Shown one piece after another: positions 47,767 through 56,630 of a stretch of 64,000 bases of DNA. Source of the stretch: Prochlorococcus sp. MIT 1307 (GTDB taxonomy: Bacteria > Cyanobacteriota > Cyanobacteriia > PCC-6307 > Cyanobiaceae); the NCBI RefSeq assembly GCF_034092395.1, contig NZ_CP139301.1:372001-436000 (forward strand). The letters are read 5' to 3'. The position numbers and the translations under genes are program-made. The notes under the pieces are model-generated. The model was not told where the DNA came from and searched no databases. It saw only the letters and a program-made list of their open reading frames with translations. Every line of letters starts with the position of its first letter. The first letter of the stretch is position 1.

Positions 47767-48036
47767 CTAGATTTCATATTCCTCTTCAAATGATACTAAT
47801 AGTTTCTTGTATTGATTCAAAAGTTCTTTTGTTTTATCTGTAAAACCTTCTGTGTCATATAGGCCAACCAATAATAAGAAGGTATTTTTGATAGGGTCAA
47901 AGGCGAGGCTGTATTCAGAAAGTGTCTCCTCTTCTTGTATGTCATTTATTTGAGCAGTGATGAGCTCTACCTTTTTTGTAGCCAGTGAAATATCTAATTC
48001 CATTTCCTTGTTTAATTTCCTCCTTTTTCTGGCCAT
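47767..48036 (-). CDS. Hypothetical coiled-coil protein
   Basis: An 89-residue soluble, charged protein, MARKRRKLNKEM at the start and probable helices throughout (ISLATKKVELITAQINDIQ; TKELLNQYKKLLVSFEEEYEI). No family is recognised. It lies 67 nt upstream (on its own strand) of the secreted Cys-motif gene, so the two may share a transcript. Confidence 0.5.
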   Translation of the reverse strand: MARKRRKLNKEMELDISLATKKVELITAQINDIQEEETLSEYSLAFDPIKNTFLLLVGLYDTEGFTDKTKELLNQYKKLLVSFEEEYEI

Positions 48037-48439
48037 AGAGCTAAAAATCCTTAGTATAATATAGCCTAAGAAATTGATAAATGGGAATATGCATCATATA
48101 AATAACCTATAGCTACTTTTTTATCGTATGGAATTTTGACCAAGATCAAGAATTACAGTGATAAACAGCTAGATGATTTTGTTTATAATATAGAAATGCT
48201 AAGTACTAATAATAATAAAATAAGATGATAAGAAAATCGAACATAAACCAACATAAAAGAGGTTTTTACCTAGTAACTATGAAGTAAAATCAAAGAAAGT
48301 GAATTTTTCTTAATTGACTTCCATCAGATCTCTTGGGTTTTAAAATACTCATGATAAATCAGCATAAAACAAATGGATGATGCTTTCTGTCTGTTTCTGT
48401 AGACATTCTTATATCAAATTGGCATAACCAAAAAATTCT
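48037..48439. other. Intergenic region without a convincing gene
   Basis: These 403 bases are very AT-rich. The best frame is a 30-residue TTG-started one at 48136-48228 (plus strand) with NYSDKQLDDFVYNIEML, which looks peptide-like but too short to trust. No hairpin with a T-run, tRNA or repeat was seen. Promoters for the two divergent flanking genes should lie here. Confidence 0.4.
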
Positions 48440-48775
48440 ATGAAAAACTCCAAAAGTAATAAAAAATTGCCATGGTGGGTAGAACTTCTTTTTGTACAAA
48501 TTGGATTGCCAGATTCATGGCTGAGGACATTTCTTAAATCTAAACGAAAAGGAAAATATTTTATCCACAAACAGAAGAAGCCAATAATATATGCATTAAT
48601 GACATCTATCAGTTTGATATATTTTTATCCAATTGTAAAACAAGCTAGTCTTCATAATAATTGTGTAGATTCAGCTATTGTTTTTGTAAAAAATTCTCTA
48701 GATAAAGATACTAAGCTAAACATGAAACAATTAGAAGCGCTATCTACAAGTTTTTGTAATGGTGGGGATATATAG
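48440..48775 (+). CDS. Hypothetical membrane-anchored protein
   Basis: A 111-residue protein. A basic N-terminus is followed by PWWVELLFVQIGLPDSWLR and a basic segment (FLKSKRKGKYF). One membrane helix follows near 51-67 (YALMTSISLIYFYPIV), then a C-terminal domain of about 45 residues with two cysteines. The topology suggests the C-terminal part lies outside the cytoplasm or in the lumen. I recall similar PWWVELLFVQIGLP proteins from Prochlorococcus and Synechococcus, without known function. Confidence 0.6.
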   Translation: MKNSKSNKKLPWWVELLFVQIGLPDSWLRTFLKSKRKGKYFIHKQKKPIIYALMTSISLIYFYPIVKQASLHNNCVDSAIVFVKNSLDKDTKLNMKQLEALSTSFCNGGDI

Positions 48776-48839
48776 CACTATAGTTTCTTCTTGAAGCAAA
48801 CTGATTCTAAAAAAGGATAAATAAAAAATAAATTAGAAG

Positions 48840-50507
48840 TTACAATGGAGTTATCTTAACAAGGTCCCATTTTTTGTATGAGCCAATGTTGATTAAATTA
48901 AAGTCGAATTTACTTTTGTAGGTGCTTAACCTTGTATTATCAATTATAATGTAACTTGGCCGAGATAAGTCATCTATTGAATTTAAATAATGTGTAAAAT
49001 TTGGTAAATAACATTGAAAAAGAGTTTTAGCTTTGCCATCAATATTCACTAAGTAAATGAGTTCTTTATTAATAATATTAGATATTTTGGGATTATTTAT
49101 AAATAATTTTATATCTGGGTTAGGATTACCCATGAAGCCAGAACTATATAAACCAGTAAAAGTAACTGTTTGTATAAGTGTAATAGTCAAAATAGAATTT
49201 ATCAACAAAGAATGGGTATAACTTCTATAAACCAAAAACAAACCTACAACAAAATAAGATAATGATGATGGAATCAAGTAATAAGCCAATAGGATGTTTT
49301 CATTTGGGATAAAGTCAGCCTTACCGGTAAATAATAAAATTATAAATATTCCTAATAGAGATCCTAAAGCAATAAATAAATAACCGATCAAAGTCTTTAA
49401 GCCAGTTAGTTTACTACTTTTATTATAGATTATCTCATCTATAAAAAAACCAAATAATATAGCTATAAATGGGTACAATATAAGAGTATAATGTGAAAAT
49501 CTAGTGGACATAAATGACAAGATTATATATATAATTGTCGGGCAGATTACAAATATTTGAAATAAGGAGCCGTCTCTTTTTCTGAATAAGAATCTAATGC
49601 CAAAAATACTAAGAAGTCCTATAGGAAAAGATAAAAGAAGAATATTAAATGGATAAAATATAATGCTCTTATATATACTGCCTCCTACAGCCTTATTCTG
49701 GAAAAAACCATAGAGGCTGTATATTGAATCAGGACCATATGAATGATATGCTAATGATATTGCAATAATTATAGGAATTCCGCCTATTAATATTCCGTTT
49801 AATAGATATCTTTTCCTCAATAAATTCCTATGCCGTAAATTTAAAACATAATAAGGAATTATTCCCATTAAAGGCAAAAGAACCATAAGGCTCCTTATGA
49901 AAATGGATAAAGATAATAAAAGGCCAATACTAAATGAATAAAATTTGTAGGATCTAATAGAAAGAGTTTCTCTTCTATCGATTCTAATTAGGCATAGCAA
50001 GATCAATAGTAAAAGTAAAACATATGGAATATCTGGGCTTGCATAGCGACTATATTGCAACCAAAGTGGCATAGAAGTTAATGTTAATGATGTGATAAGA
50101 GATGCATGCCTAGAAAGGAAATCTTTTGCTATTGTATATAAAGTTATAGAGCATAATATTGAGCTAATTCCACTTGGAAGTCTTGAACTTAATTCCGAAA
50201 ATCCAAAAAGCTTGATACTTAGTGCTATCAACCAATAGCTACCAACTGTTTTATGATGAGCATCAGTAAATGGTGTAAATAGATCTCTTTGTTGTAACAT
50301 CAATTTGGCTCGTCCAACATACAAACCTTCATCGTGAGCAGTTAGGTTTTGGGTGGAATCATCCCAATATCCCCAAAAACAGACTAAAGAAACAATTACT
50401 ATTATTAGAATAAAATTAAGATCTAAATCTTTTCCTATTAAAGAACAGGAAATAGTATCCAGGTTATAATCTGATTTTCTCTTGAAATCTAATATTTTTG
50501 ATTTCAT
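48840..50507 (-). CDS. Membrane glycosyltransferase, ArnT/PMT-like (GT39/GT83 type)
   Basis: A 555-residue protein with about twelve hydrophobic segments. The first external loop carries NLTAHDEGLYVGRAKLML, with the Asp-Glu pair typical of lipid-phosphate-sugar-dependent glycosyltransferases. It is followed by DAHHKTVGSYWLIAL, the equivalent of the H-K-x-P-L-x-x-W motif. ELSSRLPSGISSILC matches the next conserved element. Such enzymes move a sugar from a polyprenyl-phosphate donor to lipid or protein at the outer face. Neither acceptor nor sugar can be inferred. It stands alone between small hypothetical genes, a common setting for horizontally gained surface-modifying genes. Confidence 0.8.
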   Translation of the reverse strand: MKSKILDFKRKSDYNLDTISCSLIGKDLDLNFILIIVIVSLVCFWGYWDDSTQNLTAHDEGLYVGRAKLMLQQRDLFTPFTDAHHKTVGSYWLIALSIKLFGFSELSSRLPSGISSILCSITLYTIAKDFLSRHASLITSLTLTSMPLWLQYSRYASPDIPYVLLLLLILLCLIRIDRRETLSIRSYKFYSFSIGLLLSLSIFIRSLMVLLPLMGIIPYYVLNLRHRNLLRKRYLLNGILIGGIPIIIAISLAYHSYGPDSIYSLYGFFQNKAVGGSIYKSIIFYPFNILLLSFPIGLLSIFGIRFLFRKRDGSLFQIFVICPTIIYIILSFMSTRFSHYTLILYPFIAILFGFFIDEIIYNKSSKLTGLKTLIGYLFIALGSLLGIFIILLFTGKADFIPNENILLAYYLIPSSLSYFVVGLFLVYRSYTHSLLINSILTITLIQTVTFTGLYSSGFMGNPNPDIKLFINNPKISNIINKELIYLVNIDGKAKTLFQCYLPNFTHYLNSIDDLSRPSYIIIDNTRLSTYKSKFDFNLINIGSYKKWDLVKITPL

Positions 50508-50794
50508 ATCAGTAGCTAGTAATTTTACAAGAAATGGAGAAAATTTTAATTAATGAGTTTCAAATTCATAAATTAAACCTAAGTTTAAAACCAACATCAT
50601 AAAGCCTGATGGAATTTTCCTTACAGCAAGCTTTAATTTTCTGCGATATCATTTTATTACAGTGAAGGGCAATCAGTGAATTCCCATCCAAATTTGGCAT
50701 AAGAGTATATAAGGTGGTATTTAGTTAAAATAAATAATCTTAATAGATTAAATCAACGAACAAAACACAAACGCCCAAAACATTAATTCCTGTT

Positions 50795-51082
50795 ATGAAA
50801 GTTCCTCTACCAGAAAAAAGAAGGTGTGAAGAGTGCCAAAACTTAATGAGTTTAAACTTATATCGTCTTAATAGTTCAACATGTAGATATTGCCAAGATG
50901 GGATATCTATTCCTAAACGACTATTGGATTCCTCTATATTAGAAGAACGCAAAATATCTAAAGATGCATCTATAGATAAAGAGATCAAATCAATAGAAAG
51001 TACAGTAGAAATTAATGAAGATGAAAGTTCAAGGTTAATAGATAACGATTATGAACAAAGCTATCTTAACGATGAAGAATAA
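50795..51082 (+). CDS. Small zinc-ribbon-like hypothetical protein
   Basis: A 95-residue protein. The N-terminal 40 residues hold CEECQNLMSL and CRYCQDG, a CxxC-x(16)-CxxC pattern likely to bind zinc. The C-terminal half is acidic and Ser/Glu-rich (ESTVEINEDESSRL) and probably disordered. It might bind nucleic acid or protein, but no family is recognised. It is divergent from the glycosyltransferase, with about 290 nt between in which I see no gene. Confidence 0.6.
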   Translation: MKVPLPEKRRCEECQNLMSLNLYRLNSSTCRYCQDGISIPKRLLDSSILEERKISKDASIDKEIKSIESTVEINEDESSRLIDNDYEQSYLNDEE

Positions 51083-51126
51083 ATAGTTAGTTGTTTCTCT
51101 GATATCTGATTTAGTGTAAGGATAGT

Positions 51127-51255
51127 CTAAGATTTATTTTTAACGATGTTATTACTTGAATCCAGATAAAGTACTTTTTCCGTCCGTTTAATCTTTCCAT
51201 TGAACTGGACGATCCATTCTTGAGCTTTAACTTTTTCAGTTTCCCGATGATCCAT
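51127..51255 (-). CDS. Small hypothetical protein (42 residues)
   Basis: An ATG frame of 43 codons with a natural-looking sequence (MDHRETEKVKAQEWIVQFNG, then KRTEKVLYLDSSNN). It lies in an otherwise empty gap between the zinc-ribbon gene and the DUF1350 gene, on the opposite strand to both. No family recognised; presence in related genomes would decide whether it is real. Confidence 0.4.
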   Translation of the reverse strand: MDHRETEKVKAQEWIVQFNGKIKRTEKVLYLDSSNNIVKNKS

Positions 51256-51361
51256 AATTCTTTTTGACTTTATTATAACAACAAATTGCCTGGCGCTAAA
51301 AGGATCACAAAATTTATCAATGTCATTCTATATTTATTTTAATATTAAAAGCTAAAAGTCA

Positions 51362-52084
51362 ATGTCTAATTGGAGGTTAATAAAAAATGTATGGTGTAAT
51401 TGGCCTACCTTTCCTTCACATCTTATTGAGATGATAGGTGGAAGCTATCTAGGAGCAAGCCCCCATATTAGTTATAGAAAAATCCTAAATAAACTAGCAT
51501 CTCAAAATATAGCAGTCCATGCTTGGAGTTATATTCCTGGATTCGACCATCAGTGTATTGCTAATAATGCTTGGAGGGATTTCCGGTATTGTAGAAAGAA
51601 GCTTGAGCATAGAATATCTGCCAAACCAATTACTATCCGACTGGGTCATAGTTTAGGCTCTAAATTACATCTATTAGCTCCAGATGGAGGTAGAAATAGT
51701 AATGGCTTCATTTCAATGAGTTTCAATAACTATAATGCCTATAAATCCATACCAATTTTAAAAGAGCTTGCACCGAAATTTAATATCAATAAGGAGTTTA
51801 GTCCTAGTCCTAAGCAAACGCTTAGAATAATATCTGAAAATTTTTATCAACCCAATAATCTCATAATTAGCTTCATTGATGATCAGTTAGATCAAAGCTC
51901 TCTTTTGTTACAAGTTTTAAAAAGCAGAGTAAATGATAGTTCAGAAATCAAGCTATTAAAAGGTGATCACTTAACTCCAACAAGTACTGGTATTAGTAAG
52001 AAGCTACTGGGAGAATCAGCTATCAATAAACACAGGACAAAGAACTTAGAAAGCCTAATAAATACAATTTCAGCCTGGCTATAA
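51362..52084 (+). CDS. DUF1350 family protein (alpha/beta-hydrolase-like)
   Basis: A 240-residue protein. The segment FIEMIGGSYLGASPHISYR-like (residues about 20-38, here beginning HLIEMIGGSYLGASP) and IRLGHSLGSKLHLL near 94 (a nucleophile-elbow-like GHSLG) place it in the cyanobacterial and plastid DUF1350 family. GDHLTPTSTGI near 202 could hold the catalytic His. No signal peptide. Substrate unknown. It is convergent with acs, with 6 nt between stops. Confidence 0.8.
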   Translation: MSNWRLIKNVWCNWPTFPSHLIEMIGGSYLGASPHISYRKILNKLASQNIAVHAWSYIPGFDHQCIANNAWRDFRYCRKKLEHRISAKPITIRLGHSLGSKLHLLAPDGGRNSNGFISMSFNNYNAYKSIPILKELAPKFNINKEFSPSPKQTLRIISENFYQPNNLIISFIDDQLDQSSLLLQVLKSRVNDSSEIKLLKGDHLTPTSTGISKKLLGESAINKHRTKNLESLINTISAWL

Positions 52085-52090
52085 TCAGAA

Positions 52091-54067
52091 TTATGATCTT
52101 AATTTATCCAGGACCGATCGATCTTCCAAGGTACTTGTATCTCCGCTTACTTCCTCTCCAGCAGCAAGTGCTCTAAGAATACGTCTCATTATTTTCCCAC
52201 TTCTAGTTTTAGGTAAAGCATCACTACACTTAATCTCATCTGGTCTAGCAATTGGTCCGATTTCAAGACCTACATGTGATTTCAAGCTCTGAATAAGTTC
52301 GCTATCAATAGTACTTCCACTTTTCAAAGTCACAAAAGCTACGATTGCTTCGCCTTTCAATTCATCTGGCCTCCCTACCACAGCAGCTTCTGAAACTGCT
52401 GGATGACTTACTAAAGCCGATTCAATTTCCATCGTTCCTAAGCGATGGCCAGAAACATTAATAACATCATCTACTCTTCCCATAACCCAAAAATAACCAT
52501 CTGAATCACGTCGAGCTCCATCACCTGCAAAATAAATATGACTACCATCATCAGGTCGTAAATACTCCCAATAACTATCACGAAATCTTTGAGGATTGCC
52601 GTGAACAGTGCGCATCATCCCAGGCCAAGGACGTTTAACCACCAAGTATCCTCCTTCTCCAGGTTCAACTGGTTTTCCTTCTGAATTGACAACATCAGCT
52701 TGTATTCCTGGCAACGGAAGTGTTGCTGACCCTGGCTTTGTAGGTGTAGCACCTGGAAGGGGACTAATCATTACTCCACCTGTCTCAGTTTGCCACCAAG
52801 TATCAACAATTGGGCATTTTCCTCCTCCTATAACATCTCTATACCAAATCCAAGCCTCAGGATTAATAGGTTCACCAACAGTACCAAGCAATCTCAAACT
52901 ACTCATATCAAATTGATCTGGGATAGTTCTTCCACTTTTCATAAAGGCTCTTATTGCTGTAGGAGCGGTATAGAAAATTGTAATCTTATGCTTCTCAATA
53001 AGTTCCCAAAATGCTCCTGGATTAGAAGGGCGTGGAGCACCTTCATACATGACTGTCGTCGCACCATTAGATAATGGCCCATAAACGATATAACTATGGC
53101 CAGTGATCCATCCAACATCTGCTGTGCACCAATAAATATCATCCTCCTTGGTATCAAAAATCCATTTAAAAGTTAGATGAGCCCAAAGGTTGTAGCCGGC
53201 TGTCGTATGTACTACACCTTTGGGTTTCCCAGTAGATCCAGAGGTATAAAGAACAAAAAGACGATCTTCGCTGTCCATAGGTTCAGCTTCACAATCCTCT
53301 GGTTGAGCTGAAACAAGATCGTGCCACCAATGATCACAGATCGGATTAAATGGAACTGATGCTTTCGTTCGTTGAACAACAATTACTGATTTAACGCTAG
53401 GACAAGAACCTCCTTCCAATGCTGAATCGACTGCAGGCTTAAGGGATATAGCTTTACCTTTGCGAAACCCCCCATCAGCTGTAATTACTGCTTTAGCCTC
53501 TCCATCAATCAAACGATCACGAAGTGCTTCTGCTGAAAAGCCACCAAAAACAACTGAATGAGGTGCTCCAATACGGGCACAAGCCAGCATTGCGATAGCG
53601 GCCTCTGGGACCATTGGCATATAAAGGGCTACAAGATCTCCCTTCCCGATTCCGATTGATTTCAATCCATTAGCAGCTTTACATACTTCAGCATGAAGTT
53701 GCCGATAGGAGTAACGCCTGACATCTCCTGGTTCTCCTTCCCAAATCAAAGCATCTTTATCAGCTTTATCAGTTCCTAAGTGGCGATCTAAACAGTTATA
53801 AGAAAGATTAGTTTTACCTCCCTCAAACCAACGGGCGAAAGGTGGGTTAGACCAATCAAGAACCTTTTGAAATGGTTCAAACCAATGCAGTTCTTGAAGA
53901 GCAGCTTCACCCCAGAATTTGTCGGGGTCAGAATTGGCCAAATCAACCATATTTTGGTAGCTCTCCAAGCTGTTAATGCTGGAGTTATCTGCCACTTCTC
54001 TAGATGGCCGAAAAACCCGCTGTTCTTGTAAAACCGATTCGATGGTCACAGAAGGATCGGAAGACAT
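52091..54067 (-). CDS. acs: Acetyl-CoA synthetase
   Basis: Activates acetate to acetyl-CoA by an acetyl-AMP intermediate. The 658-residue protein has the ATP/AMP motif [16 protein letters not shown] near 275, [10 protein letters not shown] near 425 and the hinge region [16 protein letters not shown] near 535. The regulatory lysine is in [14 protein letters not shown] near 622, which in other bacteria is acetylated. I choose the Met before [12 protein letters not shown]; the frame extends ten codons upstream. In picocyanobacteria it likely salvages acetate. Confidence 0.96.
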   Translation of the reverse strand: MSSDPSVTIESVLQEQRVFRPSREVADNSSINSLESYQNMVDLANSDPDKFWGEAALQELHWFEPFQKVLDWSNPPFARWFEGGKTNLSYNCLDRHLGTDKADKDALIWEGEPGDVRRYSYRQLHAEVCKAANGLKSIGIGKGDLVALYMPMVPEAAIAMLACARIGAPHSVVFGGFSAEALRDRLIDGEAKAVITADGGFRKGKAISLKPAVDSALEGGSCPSVKSVIVVQRTKASVPFNPICDHWWHDLVSAQPEDCEAEPMDSEDRLFVLYTSGSTGKPKGVVHTTAGYNLWAHLTFKWIFDTKEDDIYWCTADVGWITGHSYIVYGPLSNGATTVMYEGAPRPSNPGAFWELIEKHKITIFYTAPTAIRAFMKSGRTIPDQFDMSSLRLLGTVGEPINPEAWIWYRDVIGGGKCPIVDTWWQTETGGVMISPLPGATPTKPGSATLPLPGIQADVVNSEGKPVEPGEGGYLVVKRPWPGMMRTVHGNPQRFRDSYWEYLRPDDGSHIYFAGDGARRDSDGYFWVMGRVDDVINVSGHRLGTMEIESALVSHPAVSEAAVVGRPDELKGEAIVAFVTLKSGSTIDSELIQSLKSHVGLEIGPIARPDEIKCSDALPKTRSGKIMRRILRALAAGEEVSGDTSTLEDRSVLDKLRS

Positions 54068-54158
54068 AGAAAAAAAAATGCCCTTTCTTTTTGGCATTGG
54101 GACCTATTCATACTGACCTGACTCTCTTATTAAAAAATCCATTTGGAAACATCATTTT

Positions 54159-54836
54159 ATGAATCTCCCTAAGGCCTGCTTATTGGATTTGGATGGAGTT
54201 TTATTAGATACCGAAGAGCTTCATAGTGAGGCATGGTCTAAAGCAGCTGCAATTTACGGAACTAAGCTCAGCGAAGAACAATTAATGCTCTTAAAAGGAA
54301 GACGAAGGTTAGAGTGCGCAGAAAAAATAGTTAACTGGATAGGAAAGTCAGTAACTGTGCAAGATTTTATGAATATCCACAAGCCAATATCTACAAAGCT
54401 AATGAGTCAGACAACTGCAATATCTGGTGCAGAAGAGTTAGTTAAATGGTGCTTTAATAATAAATTATTAATGGCATTAGTTACAAGTAGTGCAAGAAGC
54501 TCAGTAGACTTAAAAAGTAGTTCTCAAACCTGGCTTAACCTAATTCAAATTAGAGTTAATGGCGATGATAGTTCTCTAAAAAAAGGAAAACCAGCTCCAG
54601 ATCCATATTTGCTTGCTGCAAAGAAATTAAATGTAAACCCGAGTTATTGTTGGGCTGTAGAGGATTCACTTTCAGGTGCACAATCTGCATTAGAAGCTGG
54701 TTGTAAAGTCTGGATTTTAAATAAAAAGAAGATCTATAATAAAAACTCAAATAGAGAGCTTCTTAATAAGCAAACTCATATCAAAAGTCTTAGCGAACTA
54801 CTTGATAAATTGAAGAAATTAAAAGAAAATTATTAA
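54159..54836 (+). CDS. HAD superfamily phosphatase
   Basis: A 225-residue hydrolase of the beta-phosphoglucomutase / phosphoglycolate phosphatase branch. Motif I is LLDLDGVLLDTEE near 8-20 (nucleophile Asp and acid Asp), motif II VTSSARSS near 107, motif III Lys in KKGKPAPDPYLLAAKKL near 146 and motif IV VEDSLSGAQSALEAG near 167. The cap lies between motifs I and II. Substrate unknown. The last 4 bases overlap the convergent prenyl synthase gene. Confidence 0.85.
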   Translation: MNLPKACLLDLDGVLLDTEELHSEAWSKAAAIYGTKLSEEQLMLLKGRRRLECAEKIVNWIGKSVTVQDFMNIHKPISTKLMSQTTAISGAEELVKWCFNNKLLMALVTSSARSSVDLKSSSQTWLNLIQIRVNGDDSSLKKGKPAPDPYLLAAKKLNVNPSYCWAVEDSLSGAQSALEAGCKVWILNKKKIYNKNSNRELLNKQTHIKSLSELLDKLKKLKENY

Positions 54837-55804
54837 TAGAGTCGACTTAAAACAAAGTCTGGAAGTTGAACTAATGCATTACGAGAAGGTGAATCTGGCA
54901 ACCATGTAAGAGCCTCTCTAGATTCCTTCGCAAAGTTCTCAGCTAGCTTTCTTGTGCGATGAATAGCATTTGAATTGCGAACAAGTTGTAAAGCCTCTTC
55001 AATGTCACCTTCTTCCGAAAACTCTCGTTGAATTAAAGTATCAAGTTTAGGATTCTCTTCCAAAGCATATAAAGCTGGTGCAGTCAGATATCCACTTGCA
55101 AGATCAGAGCTGGCTGGTTTACCTAATTGTTGATCACTACCAGTAAAATCAAGAATGTCATCAACAACCTGGAACGCAAGCCCTAATTGTTTCCCAAAAA
55201 AATGTAAGGACTTGAGATGTTCATCAGATTGATTGCTAAGAACACCTACAGCCTGAGCACTATTAGCAATTAAAGAAGCAGTTTTGCAATAACTTTTTTC
55301 CAAATAGGTCTGTAAAGTTTGCCCAGAATCGTATTTATATAATCCCTGTTTGACTTCCCCATCAGCAAGATCCATAATTACGCGACTTAAAAGTTTAACA
55401 ACGTCAAGATTGTCTAGATTTGCCAAATGCCAACTAGCTTGTGCAAAAAGGAAATCCCCAGCAAGAACTGCTACCCGATGATTAAAACGGCTGTGAACAG
55501 TAGCAACACCTCTTCGAGTTGATGCTTCATCAACAACATCATCATGAACAAGTGAAGCGGTATGTATCATTTCAGTGATTTCTGCCAGCCTGCGATGGCG
55601 AGGAGATAATTCACCATTAGGTGTCAAGGCCTTAGAAATTAAAAGTACTATTCCTGGACGAAGTCTTTTTCCACCTGCACTAAATAAATGCTCTGCAGCA
55701 GCCTGAAGTATTGGATGCTTTGCTCCAATAAGGCTACGAAGAGTAGCCACTAAATTCTCAAGATCCAACTCAACCGGCTGCAGCAGCTCAGTAACTGTTG
55801 TCAT
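54833..55804 (-). CDS. Long-chain prenyl diphosphate synthase (solanesyl-type)
   Basis: A 323-residue trans-prenyltransferase that builds the isoprenoid chain of plastoquinone. Both aspartate-rich motifs are present: VHDDVVDEASTRRG near 91 and VVDDILDFTG near 217. GGKRLRPGIVLL near 44 supplies the diphosphate-binding lysine and arginines. Cyanobacterial relatives at this size make the C45 chain; exact length is not visible in sequence. It shares a 4-nt overlap with the HAD gene stop and follows murI by 22 nt on the same strand. Confidence 0.9.
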   Translation of the reverse strand: MTTVTELLQPVELDLENLVATLRSLIGAKHPILQAAAEHLFSAGGKRLRPGIVLLISKALTPNGELSPRHRRLAEITEMIHTASLVHDDVVDEASTRRGVATVHSRFNHRVAVLAGDFLFAQASWHLANLDNLDVVKLLSRVIMDLADGEVKQGLYKYDSGQTLQTYLEKSYCKTASLIANSAQAVGVLSNQSDEHLKSLHFFGKQLGLAFQVVDDILDFTGSDQQLGKPASSDLASGYLTAPALYALEENPKLDTLIQREFSEEGDIEEALQLVRNSNAIHRTRKLAENFAKESREALTWLPDSPSRNALVQLPDFVLSRLY

Positions 55805-55826
55805 GAGAATCCTCGATATGATGATC

Positions 55827-56630
55827 CTAGAAGAAACATGCCTTAGGTCGTAGTGAAACGAGATCGACTTCAGGACAAACCCCTAACAAATGAGCTGCTT
55901 TTGCAGCAAAATCGATTGGATTTGAAGTGACACAAAATCGAGTATTAGAAATCGAGAATGGACTCTGCAACGTGGTTTTGGGGGTACCTAGAAGCCTGTC
56001 AAGCTTTTGGGCCAAACCAATTGCTGGATCAACTAAGCGAATATGTTTTGGAATGATTTCTTGTAAAAAAGGTTGAAGTAATGGGTAATGGCTACAGCCC
56101 AATACAACCACCTCTACCCCGGCATCAAGAAGAGGTGTCAAATATTCAACTGCGAATCTATTTATTGAATTACTACACATTTGGCCTGCTTCAATTAATG
56201 GAACAAAAGCTGGACATGCTTGTTCAAACACAATTGTGCCAGGTCTAAAGGCTTCAATTTGATTTTTATAGGCATTAGAAGATGCGGTCGCACTTGTAGC
56301 TAAAACTCCCACCTTGGATTCCGTAATCAATTCAGCAGCTGCATTGATCAAACCAATGATGGGTATATTTGCAACCTTTTGAACAACATCAAAGGCCAAT
56401 GAATTTGTTGTGTTGCAAGCTACAAGAATTGCAGAGACATCCTCACAAAGGAACCAATGCGCAATTTCTTTTGCAATTAACCGGATCTCTGAGGCTTGTT
56501 TTTCTCCATATGGAACCCTCGCTGTATCTCCCAAATACAAGCAATGCACATCACCATGCCTTTCTACTACTTTGTTCAGCACAGTAAAGCCACCGATACC
56601 ACTATCAAAAAGGCCTAAACGAGCAATCAA
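55827..56630 (-). CDS. murI: Glutamate racemase
   Basis: Provides D-glutamate for peptidoglycan. The 267-residue protein has LGLFDSGIGGFTVL near 5, the first catalytic Cys in LVACNTTNSLAFD near 71 and the second in VVLGCSHYPLLQPFL near 179. The start is TTG, overlapping the stop of the amidase gene by 4 nt (TTGA), so translation is coupled. Both enzymes act on the cell wall. Confidence 0.94.
   Translation of the reverse strand: MIARLGLFDSGIGGFTVLNKVVERHGDVHCLYLGDTARVPYGEKQASEIRLIAKEIAHWFLCEDVSAILVACNTTNSLAFDVVQKVANIPIIGLINAAAELITESKVGVLATSATASSNAYKNQIEAFRPGTIVFEQACPAFVPLIEAGQMCSNSINRFAVEYLTPLLDAGVEVVVLGCSHYPLLQPFLQEIIPKHIRLVDPAIGLAQKLDRLLGTPKTTLQSPFSISNTRFCVTSNPIDFAAKAAHLLGVCPEVDLVSLRPKACFF

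Noticed and set aside
48136-48228. 30-residue TTG-started frame in the gap before the PWWVELL protein gene
   Set aside because: Too short, non-ATG start and no recognisable pattern; kept only as a note in the gap entry.
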